64,000 nucleotides of DNA from NCBI RefSeq assembly GCF_030813715.1, contig NZ_JAUSUZ010000001.1, positions 3,472,001-3,536,000 of the forward strand, written 5' to 3'. The first letter of the stretch is position 1, and each line of letters starts with the position of its first letter. The stretch is from Catenuloplanes indicus. Its GTDB lineage: Bacteria; Actinomycetota; Actinomycetes; Mycobacteriales; Micromonosporaceae. Positions 33,674-41,798 of the stretch are shown piece after piece. Under the pieces are notes generated by a model. That model did not search any database. It saw only the letters and a list, made by a program, of their open reading frames with translations, and had not been told where the DNA came from. The position numbers were made by a program, and so were the translations under genes.

Positions 33674-36292
33674 TTATGCGTCCCTGTCTGTCACCTGGTG
33701 CGTGCTGTGCTCTGCCGCGTCGTTCTCCACGGCCGCGCTGGACTGCACGGTCGTCGGCGTGCCGACCGTGGGGATCTCGGCGTCCGGGGCCGGCGTCAGC
33801 ACCGCGCCGGGCGGCGGCGTCGCGGTGGCGCGCACGGCCTCGCTCCGCTGCTGCGGTACCGCCTGGCCGGCGGTCATCGCCTCGGCCGCGCGCCGGCCGC
33901 GCTTCGTGCCCGCCTGGAGCGCGGACATCAAACTGCGGACCTGATCAGGGGTACGCGGTGCGGCCTCCGCCGGCGCGGGGGGCGCCGCGGCACGCCCCGG
34001 GCGGAGCTGCGGTGCCAGGTTCGCCTGGCGCACGCGCTTGGGCAGGCCGTCCATCGTGGTGGTCTCCTCCGGGTCGTCCCCCGGGTTCGCGTCCGTCGTC
34101 TCCCGCCCCGGCTGCGGCATGGCGAGCGTCGGCGCGTCCTCGCCGTCCTCTGTCGTCCTATTCTCCGTGTCCGATGTGATGGCTGCGATCGGGGCCGCCT
34201 TGCGGCGTTTCGTCGACCGGCGCCCGGGGAGTTCCATCCCATCGACCACGACCGTGCCGATCGTCTCACCCACCGGCCGGGCGCTGCGCGCGGGTTCGAT
34301 CTCACGCGGCTGCGCCGGGCGGGCGTCGACCGCCGTGCGGCCGTTCTGCGGCGGGGTGACCGGCTGCGCCACGGCGAACCGGGGCAGCGCCGGCTCGACG
34401 ACGGTCACCAGCTCGCTCGGGACGAGCACGACCGCGGACACACCGCCGTAGGGCGAGGCGCGCAGGCTGACCTGGATCTGGTGGCGCGCGGCCAGCTGGG
34501 CGACCACGAACAGGCCGAGGCGGGCGCTGTTCGCCGGGTCGAACTCCGGTGGCTCGGCGAGCCGGCGGTTCGCGTCGGCCAGTTCCTCGGGTGTCATGCC
34601 GAGGCCGCGGTCCTCCACCTCGATCGCGTACCCGTTCGGCACCGGCTGGCCGCCGACCCGGACCCGGGTGTGCGGCGGCGAGAACGACGTCCCGTTCTCG
34701 ATCAGCTCGGCCAGCAGGTGGATCACGTCGCCGACCGCGCGGCCGACCACCGCGACGTCGTCCGCCACGCCGATGTCGACGCGCGCGTAGTCCTCGACCT
34801 CGGAGACCGCGCCACGGACCACGTCGATCATCGGGACCGGGTTGCGCCAGCCCCGGCCCGGGACCGCGCCCGCGAGGATCACCAGGTCCTCCGCGTGGCG
34901 CCGCATGCGGGTCGCCATGTGGTCGACGCGGAACAGGTCGGCCAGCTCGTCCGGGTCGGTGACCCGGCGCTCCATCCGGTCCAGCAGCGCGAGCTGGCGG
35001 TGCAGCAGCGTCTGGCTGCGCCGCGCGATGTTGAGGAAGACGTCGTTGAGGCCGCGGCGCAGCGCCGCCTCGTCCACCGCTGCCTGCACCGCGGTGCGCT
35101 GGACCTCGGTGAACGCGTTGCCGAGCTGGCCGATCTCGTCGGTGCCGAACTCCAGGCTGCGCGTCTCCGCGGTCACGTCGACCTCGTCGCCGCGCCGCAG
35201 CCGGGTGACCACCTCGGGCAGCCGGTGACCGGCCAGGTCGGTGGCGGCGGCGCGCAGCTCGGACAGGCGCTTGATCAGGGACCGGCCGACCTTGACGGAG
35301 ATCACCAGGGACAGCACGATCGCGGCCAGGCCGAGCAGACCGGCGACGGCGAGCAGCCCGAGCGTACGGACCGCGAGCGGGACCGCGTCCTCGGCCGCGC
35401 GGTCCGCGGTGAACTGCTCGAAGCCGCGCAGCTGCAACGCGACCTGGTCGTAGGTGCGGGTCCACTGGGTCAGCCCGATCGGCACCGCCTTGCCGTCCGC
35501 GCCGGACGTGATGAGCGCGTTCTCCATGTTGTTCATGCGCTCGAAGACCGGCGATTGGATCAACAGGTTGTAGCGCTGCCGCGTCTCCGCGTCGAGATCG
35601 GCCACCGCGGTGTCGTACAGGTACCGATACGTACCGATTATCTGCACCATTTGACCGTGCTCGCTGATCTGGAACCGGCCGGCCGTGGAGGCGCCGGCGA
35701 CCAGCGCGTCCACCTGGCCGAGCACCTCACGGGCCTGGCCGAGCTGCGCCATCGCGTTCGCCCGGCGGCTGAGTACCGGGTCGTCGTACTGGCTGACCAG
35801 GTCGAAGACCTTGAACATGTCGCCGATCACCGCACTGTAGAACCGCAGCGCGCCCGGCTTGTCCACCTCGCGCGAGTCGACGAACGCGCGCTGCCGCGGG
35901 ACCGCGTCCAGCGACGTGTACGCGGTCTCCAGCCGGCGGCCCAGTTCCTCAGCGGCGTCCGCGTGCTCCGCGGACAGCTCCCGGAACGAGGCCATCGCGG
36001 CGTCCGTACGCTCCCGCTGCTCGGTCAGCGCCACGCTGTCCTGCCGCGCGGTGGGCGTGCTCGCGGTGCCGGCCAGATAGACCAGGGACAGCCGGCGCTC
36101 CTGCTGCAGCTCCGCCACCAGCTCCTCGCCGGGACGGCCCACCCCGTCGAGCACGTCCTGCGACGCCAGCAGGCGCAGCGCCGGGTCGACGGTCAGCACG
36201 GTGGCGAAGACCCAGAGGGCCAGCAGCGCCACGAGCGGCACCGACACCAGCGAGATGATCTTCGATCGGATCGACCAGTTCCGGATGTTCAT
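33674..36292 (-). CDS. cvnA: CvnA-type nitrate/nitrite-sensing-domain histidine kinase-like protein
   Basis: The product is 872 residues. A first helix at about 13-33 and a second at about 312-335 enclose an extracellular NIT-like sensing domain (about 40-305, with GEELVAELQQERRLSLVYLAG). A HAMP region and coiled helix (340-430) follow. The HATPase domain (about 500-630) has ELIENGTSFSPP as N box and VEDRGLGMT as G1 box. The last 240 residues are a disordered Pro/Ala/Thr-rich tail. In conservons CvnA is the membrane sensor that recruits CvnB-D. The ATG at 36292 is chosen because upstream frame sequence is antisense to other genes. It is divergent from the paired membrane and acidic genes at 36554. 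Confidence 0.94.
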   Translation of the reverse strand: MNIRNWSIRSKIISLVSVPLVALLALWVFATVLTVDPALRLLASQDVLDGVGRPGEELVAELQQERRLSLVYLAGTASTPTARQDSVALTEQRERTDAAMASFRELSAEHADAAEELGRRLETAYTSLDAVPRQRAFVDSREVDKPGALRFYSAVIGDMFKVFDLVSQYDDPVLSRRANAMAQLGQAREVLGQVDALVAGASTAGRFQISEHGQMVQIIGTYRYLYDTAVADLDAETRQRYNLLIQSPVFERMNNMENALITSGADGKAVPIGLTQWTRTYDQVALQLRGFEQFTADRAAEDAVPLAVRTLGLLAVAGLLGLAAIVLSLVISVKVGRSLIKRLSELRAAATDLAGHRLPEVVTRLRRGDEVDVTAETRSLEFGTDEIGQLGNAFTEVQRTAVQAAVDEAALRRGLNDVFLNIARRSQTLLHRQLALLDRMERRVTDPDELADLFRVDHMATRMRRHAEDLVILAGAVPGRGWRNPVPMIDVVRGAVSEVEDYARVDIGVADDVAVVGRAVGDVIHLLAELIENGTSFSPPHTRVRVGGQPVPNGYAIEVEDRGLGMTPEELADANRRLAEPPEFDPANSARLGLFVVAQLAARHQIQVSLRASPYGGVSAVVLVPSELVTVVEPALPRFAVAQPVTPPQNGRTAVDARPAQPREIEPARSARPVGETIGTVVVDGMELPGRRSTKRRKAAPIAAITSDTENRTTEDGEDAPTLAMPQPGRETTDANPGDDPEETTTMDGLPKRVRQANLAPQLRPGRAAAPPAPAEAAPRTPDQVRSLMSALQAGTKRGRRAAEAMTAGQAVPQQRSEAVRATATPPPGAVLTPAPDAEIPTVGTPTTVQSSAAVENDAAEHSTHQVTDRDA

Positions 36293-36523
36293 CAGACCTC
36301 GTCCGCTGAGGGGTTCGGCAGGGCCGACGCGGCGCCTTCCCCGCTGGGCAGGATACGTAATCGACGGCGCCCGCACTACCTTGCCGGTGGTGCAAGTAGA
36401 CGGACAGGGAATGCGACACCGCACGCTGACCGGGAGTGAACAGGCATTGATCAATCTTTCGGTCAGGTCACCGCCGGGCGCGGCGAACAAACCCGCGGAA
36501 GGTGGATTGGGGATCACGTTCCG

Positions 36524-36549
36524 CCGGGCATTAGCCCGGGGAAGGAGGA
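36524..36549 (+). promoter_or_regulatory. hairpin next to the ribosome-binding site of the 36554 gene
   Basis: CCGGGC (36524-36529) pairs with GCCCGG (36534-36539) around ATTA. It is directly followed by GGGAAGGAGG (36540-36549). The stem ends where the ribosome-binding site begins and could modulate access. Confidence 0.35.
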
Positions 36550-36553
36550 AACC

Positions 36554-37150
36554 ATGTCCGGTACGCAGATCGCCGTCCTCATCGTCGTCGCCGTCATCGT
36601 GCTCGCCGTCGCGGCCGCCGCCGTCTTCCTCGGCCGCAACCGCTCCCGCCGGCGGCTCCAGGAACGCTTCGGGCCCGAGTACGACCGCACCGTGGAAGAG
36701 TCCGGCAGCCGCGAGGCCGCCGAGAAGGAACTGCTCGAACGCGAGCGCCGGCACGCCGAGCTGACGCTGACGCCACTGAGCGCGGAATCCCGCACCCGGT
36801 ACACCACCGAGTGGGAACGGGTCCAGGCCATGTTCATCGACTCGCCGGTCGAGGCAGTGGCCGAAGCTGATGAACTTGTGACCCAGTTGATTGCCGAGCG
36901 CGGATATCCTACGGAGAACTACGAACAGCAGCTCAGCCACCTCTCGGTCGAGCACGCGAACACGCTCGGCCACTATCGGGACGCGCACGGGATCAGCGTC
37001 GCCAGCGCCCGTGGTGAGGCAAGCACCGAGCAGCTGCGCAAGGCCCTCGTTCACTACCGCGCACTCTTCGGCGAGCTGCTCGAAGCCGATCCGGTGCCGC
37101 CGGTTTCTCCCGCCAGTTCTACCGAGAACACCCACACCAGCCACCGGTGA
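36554..37150 (+). CDS. membrane-anchored protein of unknown function, shares a C-terminal domain with the next gene
   Basis: The product is 198 residues. An N-terminal transmembrane helix (about 6-27, GTQIAVLIVVAVIVLAVAAA) is followed by RNRSRRR and a charged helical cytoplasmic region. The C-terminal part (about 75-180) has the pattern TEWERVQAMFIDSPVEAVAEA, then LVTQLIAERGYPTE and TEQLRKALVHYRALFGELLE. The same W-x-x-VQ-x-x-F-x-D-x-P pattern and TEQLR-x-LV-x-x-R ending recur in the next gene, so the two share a domain. AAGGAGGAAACC gives a very strong start at ATG 36554. I do not recognise a function. It opens a two-gene unit divergent from cvnA. Confidence 0.85.
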   Translation: MSGTQIAVLIVVAVIVLAVAAAAVFLGRNRSRRRLQERFGPEYDRTVEESGSREAAEKELLERERRHAELTLTPLSAESRTRYTTEWERVQAMFIDSPVEAVAEADELVTQLIAERGYPTENYEQQLSHLSVEHANTLGHYRDAHGISVASARGEASTEQLRKALVHYRALFGELLEADPVPPVSPASSTENTHTSHR

Positions 37151-37162
37151 GGAGATCCTTCG

Positions 37163-38689
37163 ATGCGTTTCTTCCAGAGCGAGTCCCACTCCAGGCCTGA
37201 CGACGACAAGAACGACGACACCGCGACCGACGACGGCGCCGCCGGCACCGTCCGCTCCGAGCCGGTGCCGGTCCCGCGCAGCTCCGGCGAGAACGACGTG
37301 ACCGACCGCGTACCGGACACCGACCGGGACGGTCACGACGACGACAGCGCGCGCCGGACCGGCGAGCCGGTCGACGTAGACGTGATACCGGACCGCCGGG
37401 ACGACGAGGAGCCGGTGTTCGTCGAGCCGGTGCCGCAGGAGACCGCGTTCGGCGCGGCCACGGTGGGCGGCGCGGTGGCGGCGTCGGAGCTGGCCGCACG
37501 CCGCGAGACGGACGACCCGGACACGACGGCGACGGTACGGCCGGCCTCGTCCGACGCGTTCGGCACGCCGGTCACGACGGGCGACCCGGCGGGATTCGAC
37601 GGCGACGCCCAGGCCCCGCACGACTTCGGCCGCACGGCCGACGCCACCGATGACGACACGACGCCGTCGCCGGACGACACCGGCCACGAGCACGCGGCGC
37701 AGTCGCCCCACGAGTACGGGCGGACCGGCGACGACCCGGCGTTCGCGACGGACGACTCCGGCGATACCACCGACGGCGCGGCGCAGTCGCCGCACGAATT
37801 CGGCCGCGCCGGTGAGCCGGCCGGCAGCCCGTCGGAGTTCGGCCGCGTCCACGACGACGGCACCGACGCCGACCGGGAGGGCTTCGGCCCCGCGGACGGT
37901 CGTGACACGGAGCCGGTCGAGGGCTTCGGCCCGGCCACCGGCGAGGCCGGGACGGACAAGCCGCTCCGGGCCGAGGGCGTGACCGCCGCCGAGGGCCTCG
38001 GCACCGCGGACGATCCGAACCGCTCCTCCGAGCGCCTCGCCGACGAGGACCGGCCCGAGGAGGAGCAGACGCGGTCGCACGCCGCGGAGACCGCGGCGCT
38101 CGGCGTCGCGGCCGGTGCCGCCGCGGGTGCCGCCGTGGCCGGTGCCGCGATCAGGGACCGGTCGGCCGGGCACCGCGACGGCGACGACCACACCGGCGCC
38201 GCGCCCACCGCGAAGGACCGGGACGGCGACGGCTGGCCCGACGCGGAGCCGATCTCGAACGATCGGGACGGCGACGGCCGGATCGACGGGGAGTCTGCCG
38301 GTGCGGCCGGGACAGCGGCGGTGCCGATCGAGCCGATCCCGGTGCCGGCCGACGCGCGGGAGACGCCGGCCACCGTGGACGAGCCGGTCGAGTTGCTTCC
38401 CGGTGACGTGCCGGAGCAGCCGGCGCTGGCCGCGTTCTTCAGTGCGGGCACGGCCGGCGACTTCCGCGACCGGTGGCGGGAGGTCCAGCTCCGCTTCGTG
38501 GACGACCCGGCGCAGGCCGCGTCGGACGCGGGCACGCTGATCGACGAGGTCGTGGCCGCGCTGAACGCGGCGATCACCCAGCAGCGCGAGGCGCTCGGCG
38601 GCTCGGCCACCGGTCAGGGCGACACCGAGCAGCTCCGGGTCCTGGTCCGCCGCCAGCGCGACTTCCTGGACCGCATTCTCGGTCTCTGA
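37163..38689 (+). CDS. large acidic repeat protein with DxDGDG loops and the shared C-terminal domain
   Basis: The 508-residue protein is Asp/Glu-rich and mostly disordered. Features in order: a loose repeat around AQSPHEYGR, AQAPHDFGR, AQSPHEFGR and GSPSEFGR (about 150-235); an Ala/Gly hydrophobic stretch GVAAGAAAGAAVAGAA (about 312-330) that could be a membrane or collapsed segment; and two loops, DRDGDGWPD and DRDGDGRID (about 352-378), of the thrombospondin-3/EF-hand calcium type. It ends in a C-terminal domain (about 425-508: FRDRWREVQLRFVDDPAQAA, then TEQLRVLVRRQRDFLDRIL) like that of the preceding membrane protein. Twelve bases separate the two genes. Function unknown; calcium-dependent folding is inferred from the loops. 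Confidence 0.82.
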   Translation: MRFFQSESHSRPDDDKNDDTATDDGAAGTVRSEPVPVPRSSGENDVTDRVPDTDRDGHDDDSARRTGEPVDVDVIPDRRDDEEPVFVEPVPQETAFGAATVGGAVAASELAARRETDDPDTTATVRPASSDAFGTPVTTGDPAGFDGDAQAPHDFGRTADATDDDTTPSPDDTGHEHAAQSPHEYGRTGDDPAFATDDSGDTTDGAAQSPHEFGRAGEPAGSPSEFGRVHDDGTDADREGFGPADGRDTEPVEGFGPATGEAGTDKPLRAEGVTAAEGLGTADDPNRSSERLADEDRPEEEQTRSHAAETAALGVAAGAAAGAAVAGAAIRDRSAGHRDGDDHTGAAPTAKDRDGDGWPDAEPISNDRDGDGRIDGESAGAAGTAAVPIEPIPVPADARETPATVDEPVELLPGDVPEQPALAAFFSAGTAGDFRDRWREVQLRFVDDPAQAASDAGTLIDEVVAALNAAITQQREALGGSATGQGDTEQLRVLVRRQRDFLDRILGL

Positions 38690-38701
38690 CCGCCCCCGTG
38701 C

Positions 38702-38729
38702 GCGGCCGCCCCGGATCCGGGGCGGCCGC
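38702..38729. terminator. perfect 28-base palindrome between convergent units
   Basis: The sequence at 38702-38729 is exactly self-complementary (GCGGCCGCCCCGG arm, centre GATC region). It lies 12 bases after the acidic-protein stop and 120 bases past the end of the Tad-operon LysM gene, and probably terminates both. Confidence 0.8.
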
Positions 38730-38848
38730 TTCGCATTCCAGGATCACGGCGGGACCGGTGCCCGCGGGAGCACCGAAACGCCACCACGCCGGAAGCGGGC
38801 ACAGCAGCTTGAAAGGTTTTCGTTCCGCGCCGTCCGGGCCCGATGTCG

Positions 38849-40171
38849 TCAGTGGCGTGGGCGGCGACGGTCGCGGAGGCCGAGAAGCGCGCCGACCTGG
38901 GCGCCGACCACGGCGGCCGCGGCCAGCACCGCGGAGACCGCGAGCGGAAGCGGACCGCGGTCGTTGCCGTCCAGGCCCTTGGCGCCGTTGAGACCGCCGA
39001 GCGGGTCCTCGCCGTGATGCGCCGGCGGCGCCGGTGTGGTGTGACCGCCGGGCGCCGGTGTGGTCGCGTTCGACCCGGGAGCCGGCGTGGTGGCGGCCGG
39101 GCCGGGCGCCGGCTTTCCGGGCGTGGCGGTGCCGGACGCGGCCGGCTCGGGTGCGGGCGCCGGCTTCTCCGGCGCGGGTTCCGGCTTCTCCGGCGCGGGC
39201 CCGCCGGGGCCGGCCACGCCGCCGGGCGCCGGGGCGGTGACCGGTGGCGGCGCGTCGACCAGGCCGGTCGCGTGCTCGCGTACGCCGCGGTCCCGGGCGT
39301 TCTCCGGCAGGCGCAGGAAGTCGCCGGCCTCGATCCGGTCCGGGTCGGCGATGCCGTTGAGCTGCGCCAGCTCCGGGTAGCGCTCGAAGTCGCCGAGGTA
39401 GCGGTCCGCGATCGTACCCAGGTAGTCGTCCTGCTCGACCCGGTACATCGGGTCGCCCGGCTGTGCCTCCTTGGCCGGTGCCCGATAGGCCTGGCCGCCG
39501 CCGGCCTCCCCCGCGGTGCTGTTCCCGGCCGCCGCGTGCATCGGGCCGGCCCCCGGCGTGCCGCTCCAGGGGCCCCGTTCCCACCCGTCCGGGGCGCTGA
39601 AACCGGCGCCGGACAGGTCCGGTGTGGCCGGTGCGGGGCCGAACCCGGCGGTGTACGCCGGTGCCGCGCTCTGGTAGCCGACGTGCAGCGGCGTGTCGCC
39701 CGGGATGCCGATGCTGGGCGCCGCCGCGGGCGCGAAGCCGGTGGCCGGTGCGTGCGTGGCGCCGAGGCCGAGCGCGGACGCGGAGGCGGCGGCGCCGGTG
39801 GAGACGATCAGCGTGACGGACGCCAGCAGCGCGGTCGCCATCCGCTGCTGGGTGCGCAAGCCGGGCAGGTGCGGCGCCGGCACGCGCAGGATCATCGCCA
39901 CCAGTTCGACCAGCACGGACAGCGCGAACGTGAGCCAGCCGAGCCAGCCGACCAGCGCGAGCGCGCGGAGGAAGAGCTGCCCGTCGTCCGGGCTGGTCAG
40001 CGTATTGATCGCCTGGTCGAGCGTGGGCAGCTGGTCCGGGATCGGGTTGCCCGCGACCGCGTAGAGCGCGACCGGCGCGCCGCCCAGCAGGCCGACGAGC
40101 AGCACGAGCCCGGCCAGTCCGGTCGCGATCCGCCCGATCCTCCGCGGTACGGAGATCTGTGTGCTGGTCAT
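38849..40171 (-). CDS. membrane protein with a LysM domain, last gene of the Tad operon
   Basis: The product is 440 residues. Three N-terminal helices (about 12-40, 66-92, 108-130) precede a long Ala/Pro/Gly linker. A LysM-like domain lies at about 243-288 (YRVEQDDYLGTIADRYLGDF, then QLNGIADPDRIEAGDFLRLP). A second Pro/Ala/Glu-rich linker and a C-terminal helix (about 410-430) follow, ending RDRRRPRH. LysM binds peptidoglycan, so this could clamp the Tad machine to the wall. It lies 23 bases after the TadG-like gene. Actinobacterial Tad loci sometimes carry LysM-plus-BTAD proteins at this place; here no BTAD is present. The ATG at 40171 directly precedes the first helix region. Confidence 0.85.
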   Translation of the reverse strand: MTSTQISVPRRIGRIATGLAGLVLLVGLLGGAPVALYAVAGNPIPDQLPTLDQAINTLTSPDDGQLFLRALALVGWLGWLTFALSVLVELVAMILRVPAPHLPGLRTQQRMATALLASVTLIVSTGAAASASALGLGATHAPATGFAPAAAPSIGIPGDTPLHVGYQSAAPAYTAGFGPAPATPDLSGAGFSAPDGWERGPWSGTPGAGPMHAAAGNSTAGEAGGGQAYRAPAKEAQPGDPMYRVEQDDYLGTIADRYLGDFERYPELAQLNGIADPDRIEAGDFLRLPENARDRGVREHATGLVDAPPPVTAPAPGGVAGPGGPAPEKPEPAPEKPAPAPEPAASGTATPGKPAPGPAATTPAPGSNATTPAPGGHTTPAPPAHHGEDPLGGLNGAKGLDGNDRGPLPLAVSAVLAAAAVVGAQVGALLGLRDRRRPRH

Positions 40172-40194
40172 GCCCCGTCGCCTTCTCTCGTGGG

Positions 40195-40635
40195 TCAGAT
40201 GTCCTCGTCGGTCAGGAGTTCCGCGGTGGCGCTGCCGTTGACGGTGACCGTCTCCGGGAAGCCGAAGACCGGCAACATCACCATCTGGTACGTCATCCGC
40301 ACGTCCACCCGCAGGCAGCGCGCGGTGTCGGCGCAGCCGGCCCCCCGGGTGATCCAGGTGGCGCTGCCGACCACGCCGGCCCGGTCCAGGTAGGCGCGTG
40401 CGGCCACCGCGGCCGCGTTCATGTCGACGACCTTCTGGCCGCCGCTCATCGCCGCCTCGACGTCGATCTGCTGGCCGCCGGCGCGGGCCGCCTCCGCCGC
40501 CAGGTTGTTGGCGCGTTGCAGCGTGCGCAGCCGCCCGGACGCGTCGAACGACAGGCCGATGATCACGAGTACGGCGAAGAGCGTGATCGCCAGGAAGATG
40601 CTCACCCGGCCGCGATCTCGATGATCAAAAATCAT
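40195..40635 (-). CDS. TadG-like pseudopilin of the Tad locus
   Basis: This 146-residue protein has an N-terminal class-III-signal-like segment DRGRVSIFLAITLFAVLVII (about 7-26): Gly before the hydrophobic helix, but Phe where the canonical +5 Glu stands. The rest is a periplasmic domain with two Cys in GAGCADTARCLRVD. It resembles the pilus-assembly protein TadG-like proteins that carry the Tad-like membrane anchor. It starts at ATG 40635, overlapping the previous stop by four bases. It is followed by the LysM gene. The missing Glu suggests it is not methylated or processed like the others. Confidence 0.8.
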   Translation of the reverse strand: MIFDHRDRGRVSIFLAITLFAVLVIIGLSFDASGRLRTLQRANNLAAEAARAGGQQIDVEAAMSGGQKVVDMNAAAVAARAYLDRAGVVGSATWITRGAGCADTARCLRVDVRMTYQMVMLPVFGFPETVTVNGSATAELLTDEDI

Positions 40636-41075
40636 GACCGGCTCCGGTACGTGTCCAGCACCGACTCATAGCGGGCCTGCTGCGTCCGGTTACCGGGTAC
40701 GCCCGGGAAGCCGAGATCCGCGAACGAGATCACGCACGTCACGGTCACCACCACGGACGCGGGCTGGCCGACCGGCGTACCGAACGCGCGGGTCAGCGAG
40801 TTCGGCGTACCGTAGTCGATGACGTTGGAATTCACGCAGGTCAGGCCCTGCTGGGCCAGTGCCGCCTGCACCGCGGCCCGGGCGGCCGCGTCCGCGTCGG
40901 TCACGTTCCGGGAGATGGACGCGGCCCGGGCCGCGTCGTGCGCGGCGAGGTCCACCGCGTTCGCCGCGGTGGCGGTCCGGCCGACCACGAACGCGGTCAC
41001 GATCAGCGCGATGAACGCGGGCGTGAGGATCGCGACCTCGACCGAGACCGACCCGCGGTCGGCGCGGCGGATCAC
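40632..41075 (-). CDS. TadE-family pseudopilin
   Basis: The product is 147 residues. The N-terminus carries DRGSVSVEVAILTPAFIALI (about 6-25). This is a prepilin-peptidase-type site with Gly at -1 and Glu at +5, followed by the hydrophobic helix that anchors minor pseudopilins of Tad systems. A periplasmic domain with paired Cys (LTCVNSN, TVTCVIS) follows. TadE proteins are minor components or assembly factors of Flp pili. It begins with GTG at 41075, overlapping the upstream TadE gene by four bases, and overlaps the next by four. Confidence 0.88.
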   Translation of the reverse strand: MIRRADRGSVSVEVAILTPAFIALIVTAFVVGRTATAANAVDLAAHDAARAASISRNVTDADAAARAAVQAALAQQGLTCVNSNVIDYGTPNSLTRAFGTPVGQPASVVVTVTCVISFADLGFPGVPGNRTQQARYESVLDTYRSRS

Positions 41076-41533
41076 GGTGCACCGCCCGGCGCGGTGACGC
41101 GCTCGATCGGCCCGCTCGCCGACTGGGTGACCGTGATCGTCCAGCCCGGGACGACGGTGAGCGCGTTGCCGGTGACGTCGCAGCTGACCACGCCGTTCAC
41201 GTCGTCGACGACGACGGTGACCGTGGGCTTGGTGAGCCAGTCGCCGGCGGTCTGGATGAAGGCGAGCGCGCGGGTCCGGCCGGAGCCCTCGTCCGCGTCG
41301 TACAGCCGCTGGGTACCGACCGCGGTCTGGGCGGCGGAGAGCGCGGTCGCCCGGGCCATGTACACCGCGGCGATCTGGATGGCCCCGAACAGCATGAAGA
41401 GGATGACCGGCATCAGGATGGCGAGCTCGATCGGAGAGGCGCCGCGCTGCGACCGGAGCCGCTCCCGGGCACGCACCGGCCGCGCGCGGTCCCGAATGGA
41501 CCGCACGCGGCGGGCAGTGATGCGCCTTGTCAT
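41072..41533 (-). CDS. TadE-family pseudopilin
   Basis: The product is 153 residues. A basic leader (about 1-30, Arg-rich) leads to QRGASPIELAILMPVILFML (about 29-48): the Gly/Glu+5 prepilin site and helix of TadE-like proteins. The exposed domain has Cys in VVSCDVTG and ends in SASGPIERVTAPGGAP. The ATG at 41533 gives the usual leader length; the longer frame upstream overlaps the Flp-like gene. It is directly coupled to the second TadE gene by a four-base overlap. Confidence 0.88.
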   Translation of the reverse strand: MTRRITARRVRSIRDRARPVRARERLRSQRGASPIELAILMPVILFMLFGAIQIAAVYMARATALSAAQTAVGTQRLYDADEGSGRTRALAFIQTAGDWLTKPTVTVVVDDVNGVVSCDVTGNALTVVPGWTITVTQSASGPIERVTAPGGAP

Positions 41534-41543
41534 CAGCAGGCGA

Positions 41544-41771
41544 TCAACCGGCTCCGCCCGCCGGCACGGGCGGGATGACACCGGTGTTGTGGTCCATGTA
41601 GTCCCTGGCCTTGAGGCCTGCCCAGGTGAGCACGCCGATGGCGAGAACCGCGAGGCCGGCGATGATGATCACTGTGGAGACCGGGCTCTCGCCGCGGTCT
41701 CGTTTCTCGGGGCTGTTGAGCTGCGCGAGCCGGGTGGTTACGGCGACGTATGCCTGAATGAGCAGAGGCAT
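41544..41771 (-). CDS. small single-helix protein at the Flp position of the Tad operon
   Basis: The product is 75 residues. A soluble N-terminus (MPLLIQAYVAVTTRLAQLN) is followed by DRGESPVSTVIIIAGLAVLA (about 25-44), a helix preceded by Gly like a prepilin, and a short polar tail. Its place between tadC and tadE and its size fit the major pilin Flp or a small assembly protein. However, the +5 Glu of true Flp pilins is absent (Ser there), and the leader is long. Whether it is the pilin cannot be decided from sequence; no better pilin candidate is seen in the locus. Confidence 0.72.
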   Translation of the reverse strand: MPLLIQAYVAVTTRLAQLNSPEKRDRGESPVSTVIIIAGLAVLAIGVLTWAGLKARDYMDHNTGVIPPVPAGGAG

Positions 41772-41798
41772 TGCGGGCCCTCCCTTCGGGGGTTGTGG

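Noticed and set aside
33239-36439. A 1066-codon open frame on the plus strand opposite cvnA
   Set aside because: It is antisense to a well-supported conservon kinase, lacks family motifs and is rich in Arg/His/Asp as expected of a shadow frame in GC-rich DNA.
36293-38191. Extension of the cvnA frame upstream to 38191
   Set aside because: The added 630 codons are antisense to two plus-strand genes with better coding bias; the ATG at 36292 begins the membrane helix as in the family.
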